From contig PBDJ01000042.1 in the NCBI GenBank assembly GCA_002717365.1, positions 1 through 48,139 on the forward strand: a stretch of DNA of 48,139 nucleotides, read 5' to 3'. Below, piece after piece: positions 33,177 through 41,472 of this stretch; within the stretch, counting starts at the first letter, position 1; each line of letters opens with the position of its first letter. Source of the DNA: Acidimicrobiaceae bacterium (GTDB taxonomy: Bacteria > Actinomycetota > Acidimicrobiia > Acidimicrobiales > MedAcidi-G1). A program made the translations under genes and the position numbers. The notes below the pieces were generated by a model that saw nothing but the letters and a program-made list of their open reading frames with translations, did no database searches and was not told where the DNA came from.

Positions 33177-34157
33177 TTAGCCAGCAAACGCTGGAAGCAC
33201 ATGTCTCGAGATGAGCTCTAACTGGTGGTGATACTGCCCGAAATCCAGACGAAGATCGAACACGACGAAGTCGAGGTTTCGTTCGGCGAGTTTGGTGACC
33301 TCGGCAATACAGTCGTCGGGATCACCGGCCATGAGCATGCCCGAAAGGTCCTCGATCGAACGAAAAGATCCATCAGCTGGAGGAATCCAATTGCGGTTTT
33401 GCCATCCCAGGCTCAAGTTGCCGACATCGATAGTGGAACGAGCCTCGTCCCTATCCTCGGCAATCCGGACCAGCGGAACGATCCCGGTCATCATCTCTTT
33501 CTCGGCTTCGTCTGCCAGCGATCTCAGGAGGCCCAAACGATCGTCTAGGGTTGCCATAGGAATTCTCCCCGGCAGCCATCCGTCTGCATACTCAACCGCC
33601 CGGCGCACTGCTAATCGACCAATGCCTCCCATCAGGATCGGAATGTGTGCTTCGGGTCTGGGCTGCAGGCCGACGTCGGTGAAACGTGTGAACCGACCTT
33701 CGAACTTGGCTCGGTCTGATCCCCAGACGCTACCCAAGACCTCGATTGTCTCCAGCAGAAACGCTTGGCGGTCGGCCGGATCGAGGCCAATGGCGGTGAT
33801 CTCCGTCGGGTTGCTCCCCTGACCTATACCCGCAATGACTCTGCCGTCGGACAGAAAGCTCAGCGTTGCGAGACTCTGCGCCAACTTGAGCGGCCACCGA
33901 ACAGGGATCAGAACAGCAGTGCCCAAGATCAATCGCTCTGTTACAGCACTCACAGCCGCCAGAGTGAGTAGCGGATCGAGAAAGGTGGTGTCCTGACTCT
34001 CGAGTTCGTGAGGCTTCCACAAGAGGTGGTCCCGTACCCACACGGAGTCGAATCCGAGTTGCTCGATGTAGGGAGCCGTCGCGACGATCCGATCGACCGA
34101 GGCGTGCTCGCCGAAATGCGGAAGCAGGACGCCGAACTTCAACGGAGTACGGCAGAC
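33177..34157 (-). CDS. Luciferase-like (LLM) flavin/F420 oxidoreductase, first
   Basis: This is a TIM-barrel protein of the bacterial-luciferase-like family. FGVLLPHFGEHAS opens the barrel, DSVWVRDHLLW follows, and GRVIAGIGQGSNPTE is the cofactor loop. Members use F420 or reduced FMN; in actinobacteria most are F420-dependent. I start at GTG 34157, just after the M20D stop and nine bases from GGAGGAGA; this gives 326 residues, the same as its paralogue at 38862. The frame could also begin at ATG 34178, inside the M20D gene. It forms a two-gene operon with that amidohydrolase. The substrate is unknown. Confidence 0.85.
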   Translation of the reverse strand, partial: VCRTPLKFGVLLPHFGEHASVDRIVATAPYIEQLGFDSVWVRDHLLWKPHELESQDTTFLDPLLTLAAVSAVTERLILGTAVLIPVRWPLKLAQSLATLSFLSDGRVIAGIGQGSNPTEITAIGLDPADRQAFLLETIEVLGSVWGSDRAKFEGRFTRFTDVGLQPRPEAHIPILMGGIGRLAVRRAVEYADGWLPGRIPMATLDDRLGLLRSLADEAEKEMMTGIVPLVRIAEDRDEARSTIDVGNLSLGWQNRNWIPPADGSFRSIEDLSGMLMAGDPDDCIAEVTKLAERNLDFVVFDLRLDFGQYHHQLELISRHVLPAFAG

Positions 34158-34161
34158 ACGA

Positions 34162-35517
34162 TCACATGTCTCCTCCATCGAACGAGATCACCCGAGCTCG
34201 TTCCCGCTGATACTCCAGGTACTCGCTGCGAGTCATGGGAGCGTCATTGTTTTCGACCACCTTCGTGGCGACGCGCGCTTCATCCGAGAGAAGGTCGATG
34301 ATTGTCATCGCCATCACAATGGCCGGATTGACGACTGCTTGGTGATAGTCCTGCACGATGTAGTCATTGGCGTGAGGCGTACCGGTGACACCACCGCAAT
34401 AGGGATGCAGCGCCGGGATTACATGTGAGACATCTCCCATGTCCGTCGATCCACCGCGGTTGTATCCGTCCGACCAAATGAGGACCTTGTCTTCCCCAAC
34501 CACCGTGTGGGCATTGTCGACGAACAACTCCTGCAACATCGGGTCGTTGCGCATCGGGAGGTATCCAGGAATGTTCGTGATGTCGACTTTCGCGCCGACT
34601 GCCATGGCGCCTGCCTTGAATGCCCGATCGACCTTGTCGGCGTAGCGAACAACCGCTTCCGGACTACCGGCTCGGACGCGCCACTCAAGGACGACCTTCG
34701 GGGGAATCGCGCTGACAGCCTCACCGCCACGGGTAAGGATGCCGTGCACGCGAACCATGTCCTTCTCCTGGAAGGTTTCGCGGTTCGCGTGGATCGCCGA
34801 GAGCCCAACCATGGCTGCATTGAGCGCGTTGACGCCCATGTGAGGCGCGGCTCCTGCATGGGCCCCGAAGCCGGTGTACTCAACGAGTTTGGCCACGTGA
34901 CCGTTGCTTGTGCCGCCAACGGCCAGCGCTGCCTGGTTTGGCATGACACCTTCAGGGGCCGTGTGGACGAGCATCGCCATATCAACGTCGTCGAGGAGTC
35001 CGAGCTTCATGAACTCTTGCTTTCCCCCCAGGAACTCGATCGCCCCACTGTCCCGCAACTGAAGTCGTTCTTGGACGTCGATGAATTCTTCCGCCGGTAC
35101 CACCAAGGCCACTACTCGTCCCCAGAGGTGCTCAAGGACCCCGCTGCGTATCAAGCCGGTCAATGCTCCGTACATGCTGCCGATCTGGCAGTGATGGCCG
35201 CAGGCGTGTGCAGCTCCGGTTTCCGGATCGGCTAAGGGGTGATCGAAGACTCGGAGTGAGTCGAGTTCCCCGATGAGTGCCACGCTTGGTCCGGGGCCGC
35301 CTCCGCCTGTGACGTGCCCTTTCATGCCTGTGATCGCCAGGCCCGTCTCGAGATCGATTCCGAGATCTTCGAGCTTGTCCTTAACGAAGTTGGCGGTCTT
35401 GACCTCGGTGTAACCCACTTCGGGGTTGGAGCAGATGTGCTGAGCCACCCCGATAATGTCGTCCTGGTTGCCCTCGATCGCTCTGACCACAGCGTCCTTC
35501 ATTTCGGAAGTGTTCAA
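34162..35517 (-). CDS. M20D-family amidohydrolase (AbgB/ILL-like)
   Basis: The 451-residue zinc- or manganese-type amidohydrolase has all metal ligands of the M20D group: C106 and H108 (HACGHHC), the E143-E144 pair (VPAEEF), the His in LVHTAPEG, and the late His in GTPHANDY. Relatives release amino acids from N-acyl or aminobenzoyl conjugates. Unlike the two M20 homologues at the left of the island, the active site looks intact. It is followed by the first LLM gene, whose Shine-Dalgarno lies in its last codons, so the two are coupled. The exact amide substrate is unknown. Confidence 0.88.
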   Translation of the reverse strand: MNTSEMKDAVVRAIEGNQDDIIGVAQHICSNPEVGYTEVKTANFVKDKLEDLGIDLETGLAITGMKGHVTGGGGPGPSVALIGELDSLRVFDHPLADPETGAAHACGHHCQIGSMYGALTGLIRSGVLEHLWGRVVALVVPAEEFIDVQERLQLRDSGAIEFLGGKQEFMKLGLLDDVDMAMLVHTAPEGVMPNQAALAVGGTSNGHVAKLVEYTGFGAHAGAAPHMGVNALNAAMVGLSAIHANRETFQEKDMVRVHGILTRGGEAVSAIPPKVVLEWRVRAGSPEAVVRYADKVDRAFKAGAMAVGAKVDITNIPGYLPMRNDPMLQELFVDNAHTVVGEDKVLIWSDGYNRGGSTDMGDVSHVIPALHPYCGGVTGTPHANDYIVQDYHQAVVNPAIVMAMTIIDLLSDEARVATKVVENNDAPMTRSEYLEYQRERARVISFDGGDM

Positions 35518-35623
35518 GGGGTGTCCTCCTGATTGATCATTAGGCAGTACCGAATATCACGGATTATAGGTAAGAGGCCTGGCGGCATCGAGGCCTGCGG
35601 TCGTCTCCTTTTTCGCCGCCGAT

Positions 35624-36589
35624 CTACTCCCTGGGACTCATCAGGGCCAGAATCTCGTAGACAAGATTAGCGGCGGCTATTCCCGTGATTTCCGCGTGGT
35701 CGTAAGCCGGCGCAACTTCGACGACGTCAGCCCCGACAAAGTGCAGGCCCCGCAATCCACGGAGGATTCCAACAAGTTCGCGGGTCGTGAAACCACCTAT
35801 TTCGGGCGTACCGGTAGCTGGAGCAAATGCCGGATCTAGCACGTCTATGTCGATCGACAAGTAGACCGGCATATCGCCCAGCTGCTCGCGAATACGGGTG
35901 ACATACCCATCGATGCCAATCTCCTCTACTTCCCATGTGCCAAGAACAACAAACCCGAATCCGGCATCCTCTGCGAGATCCTCGGGTCCGTATTTTGATC
36001 CCCGAATACCGACATGCATCGAATGCTCCCGCGAGAACAACCCTTCTTCTGCTGCGCGCCTAAAGGGTGTTCCGTGGGTGTATGCGGCGTTCATGTACGT
36101 GTCATAGCTGTCCACATGTGCATCGAAATGCAGCAGCGCCACTTGGCCGTGGCGTCGGTGGGCAACGCGCAGTAGCGGGAAGGCAATTGTGTGGTCCCCT
36201 CCGAGCGTCACGATTGGCTTGGAATCCTGCGTCAACTCGGTGGCAGCCTCCTCGATCGAGCGGATGGCATCGTCGATGACGTACACACTGCACGCGATGT
36301 CGCCTGCGTCAACTACCTGCTGGTTGCCGAACGGATGGAGTTCCAGGTCGGGGTGCCAGTTGCGCAGCGTTCGGGAACCATTTCGTATGCTGATCGGTCC
36401 AAATCGGGCACCGGGCCGGTAACTGGTCCCGATGTCGAAGGGGGCACCGACAATCGCCACATCCCAGTCGGAGACCTCATCGATCCTGGGGAGACGGGCA
36501 AAGGTCGCAGGCCCCATGAATCTCGGAAAGAGACGACTGTCTGGCGGGCCGCGACGGCCGTCCTGATCAGTGAAGGGAGGATTCAACAT
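35624..36589 (-). CDS. Ureohydrolase (agmatinase/arginase family)
   Basis: The 321-residue binuclear manganese enzyme hydrolyses a guanidino group to urea. All six metal ligands are present: H133 (GGDHTI), D156, H158 and D160 (HFDAHVDSYD), and D247 and D249 (SIDIDVLDP), followed by FAPATGTPEIGG. The sequence fits the agmatinase-like branch, which also includes guanidinobutyrase, guanidinopropionase and proclavaminate amidinohydrolase, so the substrate is not certain. No putrescine or ornithine pathway gene is adjacent. It is monocistronic here, 106 bases upstream of the M20D gene's start and on the same strand. Confidence 0.88.
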   Translation of the reverse strand: MLNPPFTDQDGRRGPPDSRLFPRFMGPATFARLPRIDEVSDWDVAIVGAPFDIGTSYRPGARFGPISIRNGSRTLRNWHPDLELHPFGNQQVVDAGDIACSVYVIDDAIRSIEEAATELTQDSKPIVTLGGDHTIAFPLLRVAHRRHGQVALLHFDAHVDSYDTYMNAAYTHGTPFRRAAEEGLFSREHSMHVGIRGSKYGPEDLAEDAGFGFVVLGTWEVEEIGIDGYVTRIREQLGDMPVYLSIDIDVLDPAFAPATGTPEIGGFTTRELVGILRGLRGLHFVGADVVEVAPAYDHAEITGIAAANLVYEILALMSPRE

Positions 36590-36683
36590 CAGACAATTCT
36601 CCCGACTGGTATACCAGGACAGTCCGCATTGCCAAAGCGGCCATCAACTCGCGCCGCGGCCACAACATGGCTGTGGGGCTAAT

Positions 36684-36710
36684 CAGACCATGACTGTAAT
36701 CCTAGGTCTG
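36684..36710. promoter_or_regulatory. Inverted repeat in the 357-bp spacer after the ureohydrolase start
   Basis: CAGACC-N15-GGTCTG lies between the divergent ureohydrolase and CMD genes. The rest of the spacer (36590-36946) has no credible gene. It holds this repeat and a 21-base tandem duplication near the CMD start. An operator or a hairpin leader is possible. Confidence 0.3.
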
Positions 36711-36882
36711 GCCGGTGATCAAGATGGACGGCCGTGTGCGCACTGAGCAACTCGTTCGATCCCGTTGCCTGATGACAAGATCCCTGGTAGGAACGTCCGG
36801 AGCTTCGATCGGGTCCCTTGACTCGGTTTACTACTGACGTTCTGGTGGTCCTTGGGCCTTGATGGCCATAATGGCTCTGTAG

Positions 36883-36924
36883 ACACACCTGTAAGAAACG
36901 CTGACACACCTGTAAGAAACGCTG
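36883..36924 (+). repeat. Perfect 21-base tandem duplication upstream of the CMD gene
   Basis: The unit GACACACCTGTAAGAAACGCT occurs twice, head to tail and without mismatch, ending 22 bases before the ATG at 36947. Its position suggests a duplicated regulator site or a slippage product in the leader. Confidence 0.8.
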
Positions 36925-36946
36925 ACTATCCGATCGAGGAGGCACC

Positions 36947-37483
36947 ATGCCCCGTATCCCTGAGATCACAGACCGCAATGAGGTTGCCGAGGAGGTGAGA
37001 CATCACGCCGACTCGATCATTGCCAGCCGGGGAAGAATTCAGCCTCCCTACAACGTTCTTCTTCATTCTCCGGACATTGCCGCTCGGACCGCTCACTTGG
37101 CGGGGTACTCGATCTACGACTCGTTGATGCCAATGGACGTTAAGGAGATCGCCATCAGCACGGCTGCTCGTGGGCTGAATTGCGAGTACGCGTTTGCCTC
37201 TCACATCTCGATCGCCCGCGACGTTGGAGTGAGCGCTGAGACGCTTGACGTGATCACGTCCGGCGCACCAACGGAATCCCTCGCGACAGAGGACCGGCAG
37301 ATCGTCGATTTTGTGAGACACATCCTCGAGGCTCCAAACAGGGTTCCGGACACACTGTTTTCAGAGATGGAGAGTCGGTTTGGCCTGGAAACACTTGTGG
37401 AACTGACGGGTATCGTCGGAGCGTACGCTGCGTTGGCATGCACGTTGAATGTCTTCGAAGTGGAAGCACCCGAGGAGCGATAG
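36947..37483 (+). CDS. Carboxymuconolactone decarboxylase/AhpD-family protein
   Basis: The 178-residue all-helical protein is of the AhpD/CMD fold. The active-site helix reads EIAISTAARGLNCEYAFASHISIARDVGV, with C79 and H86 in the usual C-x6-H relation. The CxxC pair of true AhpD is missing, so a peroxidase-reductase role is unlikely. Relatives act as decarboxylases or in removing reactive carbonyls. GAGGAGG sits seven bases before the ATG, a strong Shine-Dalgarno. It is separated by 156 bases from the MFS gene on the same strand. Confidence 0.85.
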   Translation: MPRIPEITDRNEVAEEVRHHADSIIASRGRIQPPYNVLLHSPDIAARTAHLAGYSIYDSLMPMDVKEIAISTAARGLNCEYAFASHISIARDVGVSAETLDVITSGAPTESLATEDRQIVDFVRHILEAPNRVPDTLFSEMESRFGLETLVELTGIVGAYAALACTLNVFEVEAPEER

Positions 37484-37639
37484 CCCATCGGTTGTAGGTA
37501 AGTGCACCTGGTGATGTCCACTGGCGGGTCCGCATCCATCGAGTGGTCCAGCACACGATCACAGTTGGTGACGCTCCAACTGAGACCAGACTTCCCGGGC
37601 CAGCCATGAACCGAACCAAGCGCCCGGCGACCCGACCCC

Positions 37640-38818
37640 ATGAGTGAGTTGTCCCCACTGCGCTCTAGAGCGCTCCGGGAAGTCGCGATCGTCACAGCCT
37701 CGGTCTACTTAGGCCAAGGGGCGGTAGGCCCGCTCCTTCCTCAGATCGCGTTTGACTTCCGCCTTTCGGTGGTGAGTGCCGGGCTTGTGTTCTCGTCGTT
37801 CGCATTGGCCCGCCTGTTCCTCAATGTTCCCTTCGGGTTGCTCTCCGATCGGCATGGTCGACGGCGCATGATGATTGCCGGCCCGTTGCTCGCCGGTCTC
37901 GGAATGGTCGGATCGGGGCTCTCGAGTTCGATCTTGCCCCTTCTCGCGATGCGCGTCGTTGGAGGAGCAGGGTCCGCCATGTACATGACAGCTGCCGAGG
38001 CATACCTGGCAGACATCACGACCGAGGAGAACCGGGCTCGCTTCATCAGCGTGAACCAAGGTGCACTGTTGATCGGAGTGTCCATTAGTCCGGCGCTAAG
38101 CGGCTTACTGGCCGAGCGGATCGGCTGGCACCAGGCACTTGTGACCATGGGCGTCGTCTCCCTCGGTGGCGCTATTTTTGCTGCCATTCGCTTGGTCGAA
38201 CCCGCCAGGACTTCCTCGGTCACCCAGGTCATGTCGGAAGGGTCCCTTTCGTTGTTGAGCGCCATGGCCAAACGACCCGAATTCATGGCGGTCTGGCTGA
38301 TCACCTTCGCTACTTTCTTCACCCGATCGGGTTCCAGACAAACCATCCTGCCGTTCGTGGCGGAAAGCCGCCTGGAGATGTCAAGTGGCAGCTTGGGACT
38401 ACTTCTGACCGCAATGACGATTGTCCAGGGTTCGTTGATTATCCCTGCTTCGCGCTGTGCCGACACCTACGGCAGGAGACCGGTCATCCTCGTGGGAGCC
38501 ATGGTGGCGTCCATCGGACCAATAATGTTCGCGGTGGCCGACGGTCTCCCACTCTTTCTGGTCGCGGCCTTCGTTGTCTCTTCCGGGGAGGCGATTGGCC
38601 AGCCGGCGGCTGCCGCCTATGTCGCCGACATTGCACCCGAAACATCGCGCGGACTAGCGATGGGTGTGAACCGAACGATGGGTGACCTGGGGTTTATTCT
38701 CGGACCTCTCGTACTGGGCTTCATTGCTGACAGCTCTGGTTTCTCGCCAGCATTCCTGGCAAATGCTTTGCTCTTCGCCGCCGGCGGAGCTGTCTTCTTC
38801 AGGTTTGCACGCCAGTAG
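37640..38818 (+). CDS. MFS transporter
   Basis: The 392-residue protein has twelve hydrophobic segments and the MFS loop-2/3 motif FGLLSDRHGRRRMM, repeated in weaker form in the second half (ASRCADTYGRRPVI). This is the layout of drug or metabolite exporters of the DHA1 type. Its place among catabolic genes suggests export of a product or uptake of a substrate, and the direction cannot be told from sequence. ATG start. It converges on the second LLM gene with 43 bases between. Confidence 0.88.
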   Translation: MSELSPLRSRALREVAIVTASVYLGQGAVGPLLPQIAFDFRLSVVSAGLVFSSFALARLFLNVPFGLLSDRHGRRRMMIAGPLLAGLGMVGSGLSSSILPLLAMRVVGGAGSAMYMTAAEAYLADITTEENRARFISVNQGALLIGVSISPALSGLLAERIGWHQALVTMGVVSLGGAIFAAIRLVEPARTSSVTQVMSEGSLSLLSAMAKRPEFMAVWLITFATFFTRSGSRQTILPFVAESRLEMSSGSLGLLLTAMTIVQGSLIIPASRCADTYGRRPVILVGAMVASIGPIMFAVADGLPLFLVAAFVVSSGEAIGQPAAAAYVADIAPETSRGLAMGVNRTMGDLGFILGPLVLGFIADSSGFSPAFLANALLFAAGGAVFFRFARQ

Positions 38819-38861
38819 CCGACCTGAAGAAGACGGGCGCAACCTTCTGACAACTACAGGT

Positions 38862-39842
38862 TCACTCCGCCAAGTCGTCTCGCACCTGAGGCAAAACCTC
38901 GGTGGCGATCATCCGCATCGACCGTTCCCAAACGTTGAACTGAGCCCGAAGATCAATGACGAAGTGCGACACGCCGAGCCGCGCAAACAACACGAGGTTG
39001 CGGACAATGTCGGGTGGTTGGCCCGCAGCGACCAATCCCTCGAGGTCGTCCGATGCTTCGAACGAAGACTCTGGATGCCGGGACCGGACTGCCGGGATCA
39101 AGCGATCCAGGTCGGCATATGACAACCCATCCCCCGTATCATCTGCCGGGCTGACGTACTGCACGAGCGCCACCTCGGGAACTGGCTTGTTCTGGGCTGC
39201 GCTCAGTTCCTTCATGTAATCGACACGCATCCGCAGAGAATCACGAGGAATCCGACTTGCTAGGAGGCCATCGAAAGAGCGAACCGTCCTTTTGATAGCC
39301 GGCTTCGAACCACCGCCATACCAGTGAGGAATCTCATGGTCGAGACCCGGGGCTGCCACGTGTACGTCGGAGAAGGGCTGATAGAACTCACCGGAATAGT
39401 CGACAGGGTTGCCTCGCCAGAGATCGCGAATGATTCCCACATGCTCCTCGAGCCTGGCTCCTCTCCGTCGATCCTCGCCGTACCCACCCGCGGCGAATTC
39501 GCGGTCGTCATTACCCCGACCCCAACCAGCGATGACCCGCCCGGGCCCGGCCAGAGAAGCTAGAGAGGCGAGCAACTGGGCATCATGGATCGGGTGGCGG
39601 TGCGGGATCAGTGTTGCACCACCGAGCGCTAGCCGAGTTGTACGTGCCGCCGCCGCCGAGAGCACGACGTACGGGTCAAACCAGGTGCGATCGGCGTCCT
39701 CATAATCATGGGGCCAGTACACCAGGTGGTCTCGCACCCAGACTGAGTCGTAGCCGAGTTCCTCAGCCTCGACAACCCCTTCCATCAGTCTTGAGAAGGA
39801 TCCCTGAGACCCAAAGTGCGGCAGAAGGAGACCAAATTTCAT
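38862..39842 (-). CDS. Luciferase-like (LLM) flavin/F420 oxidoreductase, second
   Basis: The 326-residue luciferase-like protein is clearly a paralogue of the one at 33177-34157: same length, similar opening (MKFGLLLPHFGSQGSF), DSVWVRDHLVYWPHD, and a similar C-terminal FVIDLRAQF region. AGWGRGNDDREFA forms the cofactor loop. It starts two bases after the stop of the first argininosuccinate-lyase homologue, so it is translationally coupled to a C-N lyase. A monooxygenase or dehydrogenase step before or after C-N cleavage is inferred. Confidence 0.88.
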   Translation of the reverse strand: MKFGLLLPHFGSQGSFSRLMEGVVEAEELGYDSVWVRDHLVYWPHDYEDADRTWFDPYVVLSAAAARTTRLALGGATLIPHRHPIHDAQLLASLASLAGPGRVIAGWGRGNDDREFAAGGYGEDRRRGARLEEHVGIIRDLWRGNPVDYSGEFYQPFSDVHVAAPGLDHEIPHWYGGGSKPAIKRTVRSFDGLLASRIPRDSLRMRVDYMKELSAAQNKPVPEVALVQYVSPADDTGDGLSYADLDRLIPAVRSRHPESSFEASDDLEGLVAAGQPPDIVRNLVLFARLGVSHFVIDLRAQFNVWERSMRMIATEVLPQVRDDLAE

Positions 39843-39844
39843 GA

Positions 39845-41359
39845 CTACTCGACCTCCACAAAGTAACTGTCAACAGCCGCATCGAGTTCGACCCGCGCAG
39901 CTTGGAGCCGTTGTGATGTTTCTTGATACCAGGTCCTGTGCTGGGCCTGAAGCCGCCGACCGTCGACCACCATGTCCCTCACACTCGCGGGATTCGCGCT
40001 TCCCTCAGTTACCAGCGCTTCGATGAACGCCCTGGCATCGAGAGACTCCCTCACCAGTTCTTCGGACAGACCCACGGATCTACCGATCGCCTCTTCAGCC
40101 GCTGCATCGACCATGGTTGCGGTCACCTCGGAAGGACCGACTCCTTGAGCGACGGCATTCCTGACCAACCGGCCGACGACGTGGTGAGCAGATCGGAACG
40201 GGATTCCTGCATAGCGGACGAGATTGTCGGCCAGGTTTGTGGCAGTCGTCCAGTTGACCTCGGCGCGCTGGGACATAATGTCGGTGCGATAGGCGCTCGT
40301 TATCAATGACTCTCTCATGAGCTCTACGACCGCCAGGGTCGGATCGATCATCTCCAACGCCGGATCAGGGGCAAACACCAGTTCAAGATCCGAGGAAGAA
40401 GCCGAGCGTTGCGCCCCGAGTACCTGCGACAGCCATCCGACGGCAACACCCGACAACCCTCGTATCCGCTCTATCGCGTCCGGGTTCTTTTTCTGCGGCA
40501 TGATGCTGCTCGTGTCTGCCATCTCATCGGCAACCTCGACAAGGCCGAACTCCCATGTCGACCAAACATAGAAATCGCCAGCCAGTCGCCCGACATCGTT
40601 CACAAGAATCGACAGCACCGCCGCGCTCTCCTGAGGATGGTCACGAGTGAAGACACCGGCGTCTGCTGAGTTCATCACAATGTCGCCGTGGCCCAGCAGG
40701 TGGGCGGCGCGCCGGCGATCGAGCGGCCAGGTCGTGCCTGAGCACGCAGCTCCGCCAAGCGAACTCAAGTTTGTCCGGTCGAAGGCGCCTTCCAGACGCT
40801 GCTGACTGCGCTCGAACGGATAGAAATGCCGCATGAAGTAGTGGCCCAGCGTTGTCGGCTGAGCATGCTGGAGGTGGGTGTACCCAGGCATCAGGGAGTC
40901 ATGATGTTCATCAGCCAGGTCGAGCATTTCGTCCTGCAGTCGCAGCGTGGCCTCCACCACATTCAGCAAGCCATCGCGCATGTGGATCCGGTTGGCAGCC
41001 TCATGTTGGTCATTACGGCTGCGACCGGTGTGCATCCGGCCGGCTATGTCGTCGCCAATTCGTTCTTCCATGAACGCCTCGACTTGCAGGAGCAGTGAAC
41101 CCTTACGTGGGTCAAGGGGAAGCTCACCAGGCCCCAGACCCTCGACGTCCCTCAACGCCCCCAGAATCGGACCTGCCTGCGTCCTATCGAGCACACCCTG
41201 TTCTGCCAACATGACCGTATGCGCCATGTCCACCTGAATATAGGAGTGGAGTTGTAGCGCCTCTTTCGCCAGCCTGGTGGAAAGCGAGTATTCAACGTTC
41301 AGGTCATTAACCGTGTCGCCAAGGCGACCTGCCGAATATGAACCCTTCTCGGCGGCCAT
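39845..41359 (-). CDS. Argininosuccinate lyase-family C-N lyase, first copy
   Basis: This is a 504-residue member of the ASL/fumarase superfamily, whose enzymes split C-N bonds by beta-elimination, usually releasing fumarate. Conserved blocks: GRSRND (112-117), the catalytic His H162 in PGYTHLQH, and the signature loop DTSSIMPQKKNPD (S284/S285). Canonical ArgH has GSS where this has TSS, and is usually shorter (about 460-470 residues). It is therefore probably not ArgH but a lyase for another N-succinyl or dicarboxyethyl compound. It is head-to-head with a paralogue of identical length and coupled to an LLM gene downstream. Confidence 0.88.
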   Translation of the reverse strand: MAAEKGSYSAGRLGDTVNDLNVEYSLSTRLAKEALQLHSYIQVDMAHTVMLAEQGVLDRTQAGPILGALRDVEGLGPGELPLDPRKGSLLLQVEAFMEERIGDDIAGRMHTGRSRNDQHEAANRIHMRDGLLNVVEATLRLQDEMLDLADEHHDSLMPGYTHLQHAQPTTLGHYFMRHFYPFERSQQRLEGAFDRTNLSSLGGAACSGTTWPLDRRRAAHLLGHGDIVMNSADAGVFTRDHPQESAAVLSILVNDVGRLAGDFYVWSTWEFGLVEVADEMADTSSIMPQKKNPDAIERIRGLSGVAVGWLSQVLGAQRSASSSDLELVFAPDPALEMIDPTLAVVELMRESLITSAYRTDIMSQRAEVNWTTATNLADNLVRYAGIPFRSAHHVVGRLVRNAVAQGVGPSEVTATMVDAAAEEAIGRSVGLSEELVRESLDARAFIEALVTEGSANPASVRDMVVDGRRLQAQHRTWYQETSQRLQAARVELDAAVDSYFVEVE

Positions 41360-41472
41360 CAGAGCATCGTAATCTGTAGGAGGACGTCACTATCAAACGG
41401 GCCCCTGACTCGTGGATGCCTGCATACGACCTATGGGTAGTCTGACAAGAGGTCCCTCTCATTGGAGAACTG

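Noticed and set aside
34158-34178. ATG 34178 as start of the first LLM gene
   Set aside because: It would overlap the M20D gene by 17 bases; GTG 34157 has a better Shine-Dalgarno and gives the same length as the paralogue.
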